Below, piece by piece: positions 38,231 through 47,412 of a stretch of DNA of 64,000 nt. The DNA is from Agrobacterium tumefaciens (GTDB lineage: Bacteria > Pseudomonadota > Alphaproteobacteria > Rhizobiales > Rhizobiaceae): NCBI RefSeq assembly GCF_005221325.1, contig NZ_CP039889.1, positions 1,872,501-1,936,500 of the forward strand. The letters are read 5' to 3'. The position numbers were made by a program, and so were the translations under genes. The notes beneath the pieces are model-generated. The model saw only the letters and a list, made by a program, of their open reading frames with translations. It did no database searches and was not told the origin of the DNA. The first letter of the stretch is position 1, and the number at the start of each line of letters is the position of its first letter.

Positions 38231-39243
38231 ACCAGTTCCATCAAAGCCCGCGCTGCCGCTTCGTCCGTTATCAGCGTATTACACCCGATCCGCTTGATCG
38301 TCGCGCGGATGGCGGTGGCGCGGTGGGCGCCGCCGGAGGCGAGGACGATGTGTTTGGCCTTGCGCAGCGTATCGAGATCGATCGCCATGGCGCGCTGGTT
38401 GATCGGATGATCGACGGAGCGGCCTTCGGCATCGATGAAGTTGAACATGGTGTCACAGACGCAGCCGGCATCGACGAGTTCGCGCAGGGTCTCCTTGGAG
38501 ATGAAACCTTCCGACAGCGAGGTGGAATGCGGGCCGATATCGCCGCAGGAAACGATGGCAAGATCGAGCGTCTCGGCGAGATCGTAAAGCGTCGCCAGCC
38601 CGCATTTTTCGATCAGCGCCCGTTTGGTCTCGACCGAATCCACCAAAAGCGGTGCGAGGAACATGTAACATTCCGCCCCGAGCGCGCTTGCCAGCCGCCA
38701 GGTGTAATCGAGCGGGTTGGTCTGGTGCACGGCCACGATACCGCCGAGCAGTGAGACGACCTTGCAGTTTTCCCGGCGCGGCGGGCGGAAACTGGAGAGT
38801 GAGGCGGTCATGGTGCGCCCCCAGCCGACGCCGATGGTGGCGCCGTTTGGCACGACTTCGGAGAGGAACTGCCCGAGTGCGAGACCGACGGCCTTGGCGG
38901 TGCCTTCCGCGCTTGCCTTGCTTGCGGGAGATGGGCTGGCGGGAGACGAGCCGGGCGAGGGGATGATGACGGCCTCGTCCAGCCCATAGGCGGCCTCCAG
39001 CTGGCCGGCCAGCGACACGAAATCCTCGATACCCTCATTGATCCATATCTGCACTTCCGAGCGTTTCATCGCCTCATCGAGCAGGCGGATGACGGTGGAG
39101 CGGCTGATCCCCAGTTTCTCGGCGACATCCTTCTGCGTCATGCCCTGGTTATAATAGAGCCATGCCGCGCGCAGCCTCAGCGAAGCCGCTTCCGAGTAGG
39201 TCGTATGGGTCTCTCTTCTCAGTTTCGCCACGGTTTTCGCCAT
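38227..39243 (-). CDS. SorC-family transcriptional regulator (divergent from transaldolase)
   Basis: This 338-residue regulator has an N-terminal helix-turn-helix (MTQKDVAEKLGISRSTVIRL, about residues 35-54) and a C-terminal sugar-phosphate-binding domain. It is a paralogue of the regulator at 24171. It faces the transaldolase gene across a 195-bp region with several TGCGAT-type dyads, so a pentose-phosphate intermediate is a plausible effector. It overlaps the ParE-like gene by four bases at its 3' end. Confidence 0.88.
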   Translation of the reverse strand: MAKTVAKLRRETHTTYSEAASLRLRAAWLYYNQGMTQKDVAEKLGISRSTVIRLLDEAMKRSEVQIWINEGIEDFVSLAGQLEAAYGLDEAVIIPSPGSSPASPSPASKASAEGTAKAVGLALGQFLSEVVPNGATIGVGWGRTMTASLSSFRPPRRENCKVVSLLGGIVAVHQTNPLDYTWRLASALGAECYMFLAPLLVDSVETKRALIEKCGLATLYDLAETLDLAIVSCGDIGPHSTSLSEGFISKETLRELVDAGCVCDTMFNFIDAEGRSVDHPINQRAMAIDLDTLRKAKHIVLASGGAHRATAIRATIKRIGCNTLITDEAAARALMELV

Positions 39244-39257
39244 TCCTTATGTGCGGT

Positions 39258-39337
39258 CGAGTATCGCAGGCATGAAACTTATGTCAATTGCGATGCGCAA
39301 ATGTCTTGACTTTCGACCGCGCCGCTTGCGATAGTCG
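39258..39337. promoter_or_regulatory. regulatory region between SorC gene and tal
   Basis: CGAGTATCGCA (39258-39268) and TGCGATAGTCG (39327-39337) are inverted copies with one mismatch. Between them TTGCG-ATG-CGCAA (39288-39300) is a perfect small dyad. TTGACT at 39305-39310 with CGATAG 17 bases on is a candidate tal promoter. The three TGCGAT copies look like regulator sites. Confidence 0.45.
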
Positions 39338-39438
39338 GAGCCGGACAGAACCGTGATTTCGGCCTTGGGCGCACCCCCGGTGCGGGAACGAAAAGACGGC
39401 TGAGCAAGTTTACCAGAGATCATGAAGGATCATTCGCC

Positions 39439-40404
39439 ATGACGTCCAAACTCGAACAACTTCGCGCCATCACCACGGTTGTTGCCGATACCGGCGACAT
39501 CGAGGCGGTCGCACGCCTGAAGCCGGTGGATTGCACCACCAACCCGACCATCGTCTTGAAAGCGCTCGGCACGCCGGCCTTTGCCGATGCGGTGAAGGAA
39601 GCTGTCGCCTGGGGCAGGAAGCAGGGCGGCCAGTCCGACGCCGTTGTTGCTGCGGTTGCCGACCGTCTGGCCATTTCCGTCGGTGCAGCCCTTGCCGGTC
39701 TCGTTCCCGGCCGCGTTTCGACCGAAGTCGATGCCGACCTGTCCTTCGACACGCAGGCTTCCATCACCAAGGCACACCACATCATCGCCTCCTATAAGGA
39801 GCGCGGCATCGAGCGTGAACGCATCCTCATCAAGCTGGCCTCCACCTGGGAAGGCATCAAGGCTGCCGAAGTTCTGCAGTCCGAAGGCATTGACTGCAAC
39901 CTGACGCTCCTGTTCTCGCAGGCCCAGGCGATTGCCTGCGCCGAAGCCAAGGTCTTCCTCATCTCGCCCTTCGTCGGCCGTATCCTCGACTGGTACAAGA
40001 AGTCGACCGGTGAGACCTACACCGCCGAGACCGATCCGGGCGTCGTTTCGGTGCGCAGCATCTACAATTATTACAAGGCCAATGGCATCAGCACCGTTGT
40101 CATGGGTGCGTCTTTCCGCAATGTCGGCGAAATCGAAGCGCTGGCCGGTTGCGACCGCCTCACGATCAGCCCGGCGCTGCTCGAAGAGCTGGACAAGGAC
40201 AATGGCAAGCTCGAGCGCAAGCTTTCGCCTGACAATGTCAAGGCCGAGCCGCTGCAGTCGCTCGATGAAAAGGCGTTCCGCTGGGCGATGAACGAAGACG
40301 CGATGGCCACCGAGAAGCTTTCCGAAGGCATCCGCCTGTTCGCCAAGGATCTGGTGACGCTGCGCGAGATGGTCCGCAAGGAACTGACGGCCGCCGCCGC
40401 CTGA
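39439..40404 (+). CDS. tal: transaldolase
   Basis: This 321-residue enzyme is a classical (TalB-type) transaldolase, moving dihydroxyacetone units between sugar phosphates in the pentose phosphate pathway. The Schiff-base lysine lies in [20 protein letters not shown] and the [13 protein letters not shown] start is diagnostic. It is a monocistronic gene, followed by a strong terminator. The divergent SorC-family regulator likely controls it. It would link the pentose and polyol pathways elsewhere in this window. Confidence 0.95.
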   Translation: MTSKLEQLRAITTVVADTGDIEAVARLKPVDCTTNPTIVLKALGTPAFADAVKEAVAWGRKQGGQSDAVVAAVADRLAISVGAALAGLVPGRVSTEVDADLSFDTQASITKAHHIIASYKERGIERERILIKLASTWEGIKAAEVLQSEGIDCNLTLLFSQAQAIACAEAKVFLISPFVGRILDWYKKSTGETYTAETDPGVVSVRSIYNYYKANGISTVVMGASFRNVGEIEALAGCDRLTISPALLEELDKDNGKLERKLSPDNVKAEPLQSLDEKAFRWAMNEDAMATEKLSEGIRLFAKDLVTLREMVRKELTAAAA

Positions 40405-40468
40405 CAAAAAAGGGGGAACCATCCGCGTTCCCTCTGCGTTTACGAGACATAAATCTCCAGTCAATTGA

Positions 40469-40502
40469 AACGCGATCGGGTCCCTGCCGGTCGCGTTTTT
40501 TT
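40469..40502 (+). terminator. rho-independent terminator after tal
   Basis: AACGCGATCGG and CCGGTCGCGTT form a stem of about 11 pairs, including one wobble, followed by a run of T residues. It ends just before the convergent IclR gene. Confidence 0.85.
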
Positions 40503-40509
40503 GTGCCTT

Positions 40510-41277
40510 TCAGGCGCTTCCCGTCACCACTTCGGAGATGCGTTTTGCCGCGTCGCGGATCAGCTGTTCACAGACCTCCCGCGTTGGGGCCTTGCCGCCA
40601 AGCGTGGTGATATAGGGGCAGGTGATGACGGCGAGTGCTGAGCCATCCAGCGTCAGAACAGGAGCGGAAATATTGCGCACGCCTGCGGTCTGCAGGCTGT
40701 CCATGGATTCAAAACCGTTGCTGCGCACCTGCCGCAGCCGCTCGGCAAGGTCTGGTGGCACGGTCTCGCCGCTGCCGCGCACCTGTTCGGTCATCATGAT
40801 CTCGCGCTGCGCATCCGTCTGGAAGGCCAGAAGCACATGGCCGGAGCCGGTGTGGAACAGGCTCATCTGCGCGCCGACCCGCATGGACATGGCCCAATAG
40901 GTGGCAGATTCCTGCTGGGCGATGACGACGACGCTGCCGCGATCATAAACGGCGAGATGACAGGCCTGTTCGGCGCTTGCGGAAAAATCACGCATGACAG
41001 GTGCTGCGAAAGACACAAGCCGGCGGATCGGCGCATGGAAATGCGCCAGCCCGAACATTTTCAGCGTCAGCGAAAACCGGTCGCCGTCGAGCCGCTGCAC
41101 ATAACCCCGTCGCACCAGCCGGTCCAGCATGCGGTAGAGTTCGTTGGGGCTCTTTCCGATCGATTTGGCGATCTCGATCTGTGTCAGCCCGCCATCCGTG
41201 CGGGCCAGAAGCTCGAGAATGTCCAATCCCTTGTCGAGGGCGGGGGCGCGATATCTTTCGCTGTCGTCGTCGGTCAT
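40510..41277 (-). CDS. IclR-family transcriptional regulator
   Basis: This 255-residue protein has an N-terminal winged helix (ALDKGLDILELLARTDGGLTQ then EIAKSIGKSPNELYRMLDRL) and a C-terminal effector domain from about residue 80. It diverges from an SDR dehydrogenase gene. The shared intergenic region carries direct repeats overlapping a promoter, which fits IclR control of that gene. Effector and regulon are unknown. Confidence 0.9.
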   Translation of the reverse strand: MTDDDSERYRAPALDKGLDILELLARTDGGLTQIEIAKSIGKSPNELYRMLDRLVRRGYVQRLDGDRFSLTLKMFGLAHFHAPIRRLVSFAAPVMRDFSASAEQACHLAVYDRGSVVVIAQQESATYWAMSMRVGAQMSLFHTGSGHVLLAFQTDAQREIMMTEQVRGSGETVPPDLAERLRQVRSNGFESMDSLQTAGVRNISAPVLTLDGSALAVITCPYITTLGGKAPTREVCEQLIRDAAKRISEVVTGSA

Positions 41278-41362
41278 CTGGCCTCGATGGTGTTTCTGAT
41301 GCGCGCCGGGCGGGGTGGTTTAAAATATGGTTGCCCGATACCCCGCATCCGCGCAAGTTTGC

Positions 41363-41410
41363 TTGACGCCATATGAATACCGCGTTTACATATGAATTGT
41401 CGATCCATAT
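41363..41410 (+). promoter_or_regulatory. SDR gene promoter with CATATGAAT direct repeats
   Basis: TTGACG (41363-41368) and TTACAT (41386-41391) lie 17 bp apart. CATATGAAT occurs at 41370-41378 and again at 41389-41397, a 19-bp phase, with CATAT at 41406-41410. The repeats sit inside and just after the promoter, as expected for a repressor site. Confidence 0.5.
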
Positions 41411-41473
41411 TTGAGATCACTGAAATTCAACGGCTCGGCCACGCTGGCGGTCGGCTTTAGCGGGAGGCTATTC

Positions 41474-42205
41474 ATGGTGCAGGATTTTAACGGCCGGACA
41501 GTGGTGATCACCGCCGCCGGCCAGGGTATCGGCCGGGCGACGGCGGAGCGTTTCATATCGCTCGGCGCGCGCGTCATCGCCACCGATATCAACGAGCAGG
41601 CGCTTTCGACGCTCAAAGGTGCGGAAACCCGGGTTCTGAACGTGCTTGACGGTGATGGCGTCAAGGATTTCGCTGCCGATATCGGCCATGCGGATGTGCT
41701 GTTCAACTGCGCCGGTTTCGTTCATTCCGGCACCATTCTCGACTGTGAAGAGAAGGACTGGGATTTCTCCTTCGATCTCAATGCCAAGGCAATGTACCGC
41801 ACCTGCCGCGCCTTCCTGCCCGGCATGCTGGAAAAGGGCAAGGGCGCGATCGTCAACATGTCCTCGGTTGCCTCAAGTGTGAAGGGCGTGCCGAACCGTT
41901 TCGCCTATACGGCTTCCAAGGCTGCCGTGGTGGGTCTCACCAAGGCGATTGCCGCCGATTTTGTCACCAAGGGTATTCGCTGCAACGCCATCTGCCCCGG
42001 CACGGTCGACAGCCCGTCTTTGCATGACCGCCTGCGCGCCACCGGCAATTACGAACAGGCGCTGGCCGATTTCATCGCCCGCCAGCCGATGGGTCGCATC
42101 GCCACGCCGGAAGAAATCGCAGCACTCGTCACCTATCTCGCTTCCGACGAAGCAGGTTTCACCACCGGCCAGATCCATGTGATCGATGGCGGCTGGACGG
42201 GCTGA
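41474..42205 (+). CDS. SDR-family oxidoreductase (DHRS6-like)
   Basis: This 243-residue short-chain dehydrogenase has the cofactor motif [14 protein letters not shown] at about 80, the catalytic serine in MSSVASS and the YxxxK motif as YTASK. DINE after the second strand suggests NAD preference. It resembles 3-hydroxybutyrate or 2-keto-3-deoxy-fuconate dehydrogenases, but the substrate is not fixed. The ATG at 41474 follows GGGAGGCTATTC. It diverges from the IclR gene and ends at a strong terminator. Confidence 0.88.
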   Translation: MVQDFNGRTVVITAAGQGIGRATAERFISLGARVIATDINEQALSTLKGAETRVLNVLDGDGVKDFAADIGHADVLFNCAGFVHSGTILDCEEKDWDFSFDLNAKAMYRTCRAFLPGMLEKGKGAIVNMSSVASSVKGVPNRFAYTASKAAVVGLTKAIAADFVTKGIRCNAICPGTVDSPSLHDRLRATGNYEQALADFIARQPMGRIATPEEIAALVTYLASDEAGFTTGQIHVIDGGWTG

Positions 42206-42226
42206 TTATCGATGGAATAAGAGAGA

Positions 42227-42256
42227 GGCGACCGGTGAAAACCGGTCGCCTTTTTT
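42227..42256 (+). terminator. rho-independent terminator after SDR gene
   Basis: GGCGACCGGT and ACCGGTCGCC form a perfect ten-base stem with a GAAA loop, followed by six T residues. Confidence 0.9.
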
Positions 42257-42258
42257 GT

Positions 42259-42432
42259 TCAGACGACGGCGCTTCCGGCCATCAGTGCAAGCACGAGGAA
42301 GACCAGGAAGATTACCACGGCGATGAAGAACAGGATGCGGGCCACGCCCGCGGCCGCCGCGGAAATGCCGGTGAAGCCGAATACGCCTGCGATCAAAGAA
42401 ATAACGAAGAAAATAAGAGCCCACTTCAGCAT
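42259..42432 (-). CDS. DUF1328 small membrane protein
   Basis: This 57-residue protein starts [20 protein letters not shown] and contains two hydrophobic helices separated by [13 protein letters not shown]. It matches the DUF1328/YtjA family of tiny inner-membrane proteins, often stress-induced, of unknown function. The start at 42432 follows a ribosome site (AGGGGAAGCGCC on the minus strand). It stands alone. Confidence 0.88.
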   Translation of the reverse strand: MLKWALIFFVISLIAGVFGFTGISAAAAGVARILFFIAVVIFLVFLVLALMAGSAVV

Positions 42433-42540
42433 GGCGCTTCCCCTTTGCATAATTTGCCGAGCCCGCCGCCCCGCGACAGGCTCAGCAAAATGACGCGCAA
42501 AAGGCGAAAATGTTCCACACGCCCGCAAAAATCGTTGTTT

Positions 42541-42645
42541 TAGAGCACGTCCAGCAAAAGTGCGTTAGCGGTTTTGCGTCCGGACTGCGCAAAAACAAAG
42601 AGATAGAGCATTTCAGGTGAACTGGCTTTCGCCGGAAATGCTCTA
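42541..42645. repeat. repeat-like element with TAGAGCATTTC inverted repeat at sitD stop
   Basis: TAGAGCATTTC (42604-42614) and GAAATGCTCTA (42635-42645) are perfect inverted copies. The outer arm contains the sitD stop codon. A third TAGAGCA start lies at 42541, with AGCAAAAGTGCG and GCGTCCGGACTGCGC between. The AGAGCATTTC type of element is familiar to me from rhizobial genomes (recollection only). The gap 42433-42642 holds no gene. Confidence 0.6.
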
Positions 42646-43497
42646 GAAGCCTGTTTCCCCCGCAGCATCGATCCTACGGGCCTTCCAGGTGGTGCGGATG
42701 AAGGTGGCGACGAAAGCAAGGGTCATGAACATCACGATGGTGGGGGCCGGCGCGCTGTCGATCAGGAAACTTACCCATATGCCCGCCAGTGATGAGGCGA
42801 CCGCCACGATAATGGCCACCAGCAGCATGGCGGAAAACCGCCGGGTCAGCAGGAAGGCGATAGCGCCAGGCGTCACCAGCATGGCGACCGAGAGGATGAT
42901 GCCCACCGCCTTCAATGCGCCGACGACTGTGAGCGACAGGACCATCAGCAGACCATAATGCAGCACACGCACCGGCAGGCCGATGGCTTTGGCATGCTGC
43001 GCATCAAAGGCGTTGACCAGCAGGTCCTTGCGCAGGATGCCAAGGAACAGCGTGGCGAAAAGTGCGATCAGACCCGTCTCCAGCATGTCTGATGGCGCAA
43101 TGCCGAGCATGTCGCCGAAGAGGATATGGTCGAGATGCACGTCGCTCTGCACCTTCACATACAGCACCAGCCCCAGCCCGAACATGCCGGAAAAAACGAT
43201 GCCCAGCACTGTATCTTCCTTGATGCGGCTGTTTTCCTTGATGAAACCGGTACCGAGTGCACAGATCATGCCGGCGATGAAGGCGCCGATGGATAAGGGT
43301 ATGCCGGCGATATAGGCCACCACCACGCCGGGCAGCACGGCATGGGAGACCGCATCCCCCATCAGAGACCAGCCCTTCAGCACCAGAAAACAGGACAGCA
43401 TCGCCATCGGCACCGCGATCATCAGCGTGATGACGAAGGCATATTGCATGAAAGGTAGCTGAAATGGCAGGATGGCGAGTTCGAGATAGTCGCTCAT
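42643..43497 (-). CDS. sitD: manganese/iron ABC transporter permease (SitD-like)
   Basis: This 284-residue permease of the ABC-3 family has eight or more hydrophobic segments, with the conserved LKGWSLMGDAVSHAVLPGVV near residues 40-59. It resembles SitD/MntB-type metal permeases. Its start overlaps the stop of the previous permease gene as ATGA. The C-terminus is cut by a stop that belongs to a palindromic repeat, but the length is normal. It ends the sitABCD operon. Confidence 0.9.
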   Translation of the reverse strand: MSDYLELAILPFQLPFMQYAFVITLMIAVPMAMLSCFLVLKGWSLMGDAVSHAVLPGVVVAYIAGIPLSIGAFIAGMICALGTGFIKENSRIKEDTVLGIVFSGMFGLGLVLYVKVQSDVHLDHILFGDMLGIAPSDMLETGLIALFATLFLGILRKDLLVNAFDAQHAKAIGLPVRVLHYGLLMVLSLTVVGALKAVGIILSVAMLVTPGAIAFLLTRRFSAMLLVAIIVAVASSLAGIWVSFLIDSAPAPTIVMFMTLAFVATFIRTTWKARRIDAAGETGF

Positions 43498-44354
43498 GGC
43501 GTTTCCTCCAGTGCCCTGCGGGCCTTGGCGCGCGACGCCAGTAGGCCATGCTTGGGCGCAAAGACGAAGGCGGCAAGGAAGATCGCCGTCTGCAGCACGA
43601 CGATTACACCGCCGGTCGCGCCATCGAGGAAATAGCTGAGATAGGCGCCGACGAAGCTGGTGGCCGCGCCGATGATGAGGCTCATCAGGATCAGCCGTTC
43701 GAAACGGTCGGTCAGAAGATAGGCAGTGGCGCCCGGCGTCACCACCATGGCGACGACGAGGAAGGCGCCGACCGTCTGCAAAGCGGCAACCGTGGAGGCG
43801 GCGAGCAGGGTGAAGAAGATCACCTTCAGCACTTCCGGTTTCAGCCCCACGGTGCGCGCATGGTTCTCATCAAAGAACACCACCATGAAATCGCGCCACT
43901 TCAGCGCCAGCACGAGGAGGCTGATGCCGCCGATCAGCGCCAACTGGATGGTGTCTTCGGCGGTGATGGCCAGAATATTGCCGAGCACGATGGTCTGGAT
44001 ATTCACCGAGGTGGGCGAGAGCGACACCATGAACAGGCCAAGCCCGAAAAACGAGGTGAAGATCAGCCCGATGATCGCGTCTTCCTTCAGCCGTGTCTTC
44101 TGGTTCAGGAACAGCATGGAACCGGCTGCAAGCCCGCCGGAAAGAAAGGCGCCCAGCGAAAAGGGCAGGCCGAGCATATAGGCCCCGGCCACACCAGGGA
44201 CGATGGCGTGGGAAAGCGCATCGCCGATCAGCGACCAGCCCTTCAGCATCAGATAGGCGGAGAGAAAACCGCAGACGCCGCCGACCAGCGCGCTGACCCA
44301 GATGGCGTTCAGCATATAGCCATAGGTGAAGGGCTCAAGAAGACTGCTTATCAT
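43494..44354 (-). CDS. sitC: manganese/iron ABC transporter permease (SitC-like)
   Basis: This 286-residue ABC-3 permease has the [20 protein letters not shown] motif near residues 43-62 and about eight hydrophobic segments. I prefer the start at 44354, giving [19 protein letters not shown]; a longer start at 44399 would overlap the ATPase gene by 65 bp. It pairs with SitD to form the membrane channel. Confidence 0.88.
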   Translation of the reverse strand: MISSLLEPFTYGYMLNAIWVSALVGGVCGFLSAYLMLKGWSLIGDALSHAIVPGVAGAYMLGLPFSLGAFLSGGLAAGSMLFLNQKTRLKEDAIIGLIFTSFFGLGLFMVSLSPTSVNIQTIVLGNILAITAEDTIQLALIGGISLLVLALKWRDFMVVFFDENHARTVGLKPEVLKVIFFTLLAASTVAALQTVGAFLVVAMVVTPGATAYLLTDRFERLILMSLIIGAATSFVGAYLSYFLDGATGGVIVVLQTAIFLAAFVFAPKHGLLASRAKARRALEETP

Positions 44355-45243
44355 CGACTTTTTCTTTCGCAGCCTGTGCCTCATGCCCGTTCTGGCCATT
44401 CTTGCCGTAGATCACGAAGGGACGCTCGTCATCGGTAATCACTTTCACCCGGCGCGGATCGGCATCGCTATGCAGGTCCGCCCCACCCAGCACGAAGTGG
44501 CGCAGGCTGCCGCCAAAGGCTTTTTGCAGGTTCTCCTCGTTGAAGGTATCCGCCGTCTTGCCCGATGCCAGAACCGTGCCCTTGACGAAGACGGCACGGT
44601 CACAGAATTCCGGCACGCTGCCGAGATTATGGGTGGAGACCAGCATGACCCGGCCCTCGTCACGCAGCGCTTTCAACAGCACGACGATCTGTTCTTCCGT
44701 CGTCACATCGACGCCGGTGAAAGGTTCGTCCAGCAGGATGACCTGGCCTTCCTGCGCCAGCGCGCGGGCCAGAAACACCCGCTTCTTCTGCCCGCCGGAA
44801 AGCTCGCCGATCTGCCTCTTGCGATAATCGAGCATGTTGACGCGTTTCAGCGCTTCCTCGACCATCTGGTGATCGCGTTTCGACGGGATGCGCAGGAAAT
44901 TCATGTGGCCGTAACGGCCCATCATCACCACATCCTCCACCAGCACCGGAAAGCTCCAGTCCACCTCCTCGGCCTGCGGCACATAAGCGACAAGGTTTTT
45001 CCTGAGCGCGTCCTTCACCGGCAGGTCGAAAATCGAGACGGAACCGGCGGCCAGCGGCACAAAACCCATGATCGCCTTGAAAATCGTGGACTTGCCGGCG
45101 CCATTGACGCCGACAAGTGCAGTGATCGTTCCGCGGGGGATGGAAAAGCTGGCGTTTCTTAATGCGGTGTGGCCGTTGCGATAGGTCACTGTCGCATTTT
45201 GAACCGTCAGGCCGCCGCCGGATTTTTTACTGCCCATTCTCAT
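44335..45243 (-). CDS. sitB: manganese/iron ABC transporter ATPase (SitB-like)
   Basis: This 302-residue ATPase has Walker [10 protein letters not shown] (about 43-51), signature [15 protein letters not shown] and Walker [13 protein letters not shown]. The C-terminal 50 residues are polar and rich in histidine and aspartate ([14 protein letters not shown]), longer than in many homologues. The start overlaps the stop of the binding-protein gene as ATGA. It powers metal import through SitC and SitD. Confidence 0.9.
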   Translation of the reverse strand: MRMGSKKSGGGLTVQNATVTYRNGHTALRNASFSIPRGTITALVGVNGAGKSTIFKAIMGFVPLAAGSVSIFDLPVKDALRKNLVAYVPQAEEVDWSFPVLVEDVVMMGRYGHMNFLRIPSKRDHQMVEEALKRVNMLDYRKRQIGELSGGQKKRVFLARALAQEGQVILLDEPFTGVDVTTEEQIVVLLKALRDEGRVMLVSTHNLGSVPEFCDRAVFVKGTVLASGKTADTFNEENLQKAFGGSLRHFVLGGADLHSDADPRRVKVITDDERPFVIYGKNGQNGHEAQAAKEKVDDKQSS

Positions 45244-46139
45244 GAAGACAGTCCCTTGGCGATGGTCTCGCTCGTTACGCGCAGGAGGTCCAGATAGGTC
45301 GGAACCGGGCCGTCTGCCTCGCTCAGCGAATCCACATAGAGGATGCCGCCATAGGCTGCACCGGTTTCCTTGGCCACCTGCTGGGCGGGATCGGCGGAAA
45401 CCGTGCTTTCGCTGAAGATGACCTGGATATTGTGCTCGCGCATGGCGTCGATCACGCCGCGAACCTGTTGCGGTGTGCCCTGGCTATCGGCATTGACCGG
45501 CCAAAGGAACAGTTCCTTCAAGCCGAAATCACGGGCGAGATAAGAAAAGGCGCCTTCACTCGTCACCAACCAGCGCTTGTTGTCAGGCAGAACCGAAAGC
45601 GTATTGCGGATCGGCTGCACGGTGGCCTTGATCTTATCCGAATAGGCCTTGGCATTGGCGGCATAGACATCGGCATGGGCAGGGTCGATTTGGGCAAGGC
45701 CCTTTCGAATATTTTCCACATAGATCAAGGCGTTATCGGGCGACATCCAGGCGTGTGGATTGGGCTTTCCCTGATAGGCGCCGCCGCTGATCGCCATGGG
45801 TTCCACGCCCTCGCTCACCGTCACATCAGGCACGCCGGAGAGATTGGTCAGGAACTTCTCGAACCACAATTCCAGATTGAGACCGTTGCGCAGCACCAGA
45901 TCGGCCTTGCGGGCTTTAAGAATATCGCGCGGTGTCGGCTGGTAATTGTGAATTTCCGCACCCGGCTTGATGATGCTCTCCACATCCGCCGCATCGCCCG
46001 CCACGTTGCGCGCCATATCGGCGATGATGGTGAAAGTGGTGACCACCTTCGGTTTTTCCTGCGCGACGGCAACGGCCGGCAGGAAAAGCGAAAAAGCAAA
46101 AAGGGCATGGCGGATTCTATGGAGGTTCACGTCTGTCAC
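45240..46139 (-). CDS. sitA: manganese/iron ABC transporter binding protein (SitA-like)
   Basis: This 299-residue cluster A-I metal-binding protein has a signal peptide ([17 protein letters not shown], cleavage near residue 26). Likely metal ligands are the histidines in [10 protein letters not shown] and NPHAWMS, the glutamate in TSEGAFSYL and the aspartate in YVDSLSEAD. These His, His, Glu, Asp positions match Mn/Fe/Zn binding proteins; the operon order ABCD fits Mn uptake by Sit. The start is GTG at 46139, with another GTG at 46130; the true start is uncertain. Confidence 0.9.
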   Translation of the reverse strand: MTDVNLHRIRHALFAFSLFLPAVAVAQEKPKVVTTFTIIADMARNVAGDAADVESIIKPGAEIHNYQPTPRDILKARKADLVLRNGLNLELWFEKFLTNLSGVPDVTVSEGVEPMAISGGAYQGKPNPHAWMSPDNALIYVENIRKGLAQIDPAHADVYAANAKAYSDKIKATVQPIRNTLSVLPDNKRWLVTSEGAFSYLARDFGLKELFLWPVNADSQGTPQQVRGVIDAMREHNIQVIFSESTVSADPAQQVAKETGAAYGGILYVDSLSEADGPVPTYLDLLRVTSETIAKGLSS

Positions 46140-46199
46140 CGATTTTTGTTGCGATTAACTCGCAGTACCATCTGTTATAGAATCACACTTGTCAACGCT

Positions 46200-46219
46200 A
46201 TTGCAAATCATTCGCAATT
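46200..46219. promoter_or_regulatory. Fur/Mur-like operator upstream of sitA
   Basis: ATTGCAAATCATTCGCAAT is a 19-bp dyad with one mismatched pair, with the 7-1-7 layout (TGCAAAT-C-ATTCGCA) of Fur-family sites. In rhizobia the Fur homologue Mur represses sit genes with manganese. On the minus strand TTGACA and TATAAC lie between it and sitA, though their spacing is not ideal. Confidence 0.6.
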
Positions 46220-46225
46220 TAGCTG

Positions 46226-46245
46226 ATTTCGGAAATGTCCGAAAT
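46226..46245. promoter_or_regulatory. inverted repeat ATTTCGG-N6-CCGAAAT
   Basis: A perfect seven-base inverted repeat around AAATGT lies seven bases beyond the Fur-like site, in the divergent region before the orphan gene at 46415. Its regulator is unknown. Confidence 0.4.
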
Positions 46246-46414
46246 TGGTGCGTTTTTGCCCGCGCGGTGGCGGGCGGGTTAAACTTTTTTCAATGAGAAA
46301 GCGGCACTATCGCAGGGCTCGGACAGCGTGGTCCGTGGCTTGTCCCGCGTGTGTTCCTCGTCTTTCGAGCCACGTTTTGGGGTGAGGGCGTAAGACGGGG
46401 TACTTGATGGCAGG

Positions 46415-47344
46415 ATGTTGCGGGTGAAAGCTGTGTTCGGACGAATGCGGTTTTCGCGCAAGCTCGTTATGATTGGAGGCGGGATCCTGCTTTTGGCGGG
46501 TGCGACCGGTTCTGCTGCCGTGTTCATCGGCAGCGATCGGCTGCTTGGTCCATCCTATGCCTCCACCAACGGGCTTTCCTGCGACGCGGTCCAGACAGTC
46601 AACATCCGCAAGAACGGCGCCTTGTGGGTGCGCAAATTCATCCGCACCGGCGGCGGTGACGGCCCCGAGCGGTTGAAGACCGCGCTTCGTGTTGCAAGGG
46701 CGGTTTACGACAAGCAGAAGCCCGATCTGGTGCAGGTTTCCGTGCTGGACAAGAACGGCCCGCAGCTGCGCTCGGAAATGCGCGGCCGCGCCATTGCCGC
46801 ACAGGTGGTCTTCATTCCCGACCCGGCAAAAATTCCCGAAGGCGCGAACGCCCATCGTTATTCCGCCTTTTATTACGATGGCGCGGCCAATGGCAGCGGC
46901 CAGTTTTATGGTCTGCGCATCGATCTGCCGCTAGAAGATACCGAAGCAATGGCAGCAAGCCTCAGCGATTCCGCCGATTGCGCCACCCCGGTGCTGGATG
47001 CCGGCTCTGAAGGTCACGAGGGCAAGGCCACGAAAGGTCATGGCGAAAACAAGGGCGAGGCCGGCGGCGAACACGGCGCCGCCCCGGCAGAGAGCGGCCA
47101 TGGCGAAGCGGGCCCGGAAACCAATGGTGAAACCCCGTCTCCCGAAGCGCATGGCGAACCCGTCACCGACGAACTTCTGACCTCGACGCCGGAAGCCGAG
47201 GGCAGCAGTATCTTCAGCCTGTCCTATCTGAAATCACTGATCTTCGGAAAAGGCTCGACGACTGCGCAAGCGGCGGAGGAGAAGGCGGCGGCTGGTGAGA
47301 ATGCCGCGGCGGAAGAGCCGGGTGTGGGGAAGTCGGGGCATTAA
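46415..47344 (+). CDS. orphan membrane-anchored protein with His/Gly/Glu-rich tail
   Basis: This 309-residue protein has a single N-terminal hydrophobic segment (residues about 17-37, LVMIGGGILLLAGATGSAAV), an ordered middle (about 50-190) and a low-complexity tail. The tail is rich in Gly, Glu, His and Ala (repeated HGE/GHGE units around 195-255). I do not recognise the family. A start at the later ATG (46445) is also possible. It diverges from the sit metal importer, and the histidine-rich tail could bind metal, but this is only inference. Confidence 0.75.
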   Translation: MLRVKAVFGRMRFSRKLVMIGGGILLLAGATGSAAVFIGSDRLLGPSYASTNGLSCDAVQTVNIRKNGALWVRKFIRTGGGDGPERLKTALRVARAVYDKQKPDLVQVSVLDKNGPQLRSEMRGRAIAAQVVFIPDPAKIPEGANAHRYSAFYYDGAANGSGQFYGLRIDLPLEDTEAMAASLSDSADCATPVLDAGSEGHEGKATKGHGENKGEAGGEHGAAPAESGHGEAGPETNGETPSPEAHGEPVTDELLTSTPEAEGSSIFSLSYLKSLIFGKGSTTAQAAEEKAAAGENAAAEEPGVGKSGH

Positions 47345-47361
47345 AGATAGCGGCCGCGATG

Positions 47362-47378
47362 GGATGTCTTTGACATCC
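47362..47378 (+). terminator. hairpin after orphan gene
   Basis: GGATGTC-TTT-GACATCC is a perfect hairpin 18 bases after the stop codon. A T-tract is missing, so termination strength is uncertain. A near-copy of the arm (GGATGTC) recurs at 47530. Confidence 0.4.
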
Positions 47379-47412
47379 GGGCTGTCTTGCTCTCTTGGTC
47401 CCTTATGCTCTA

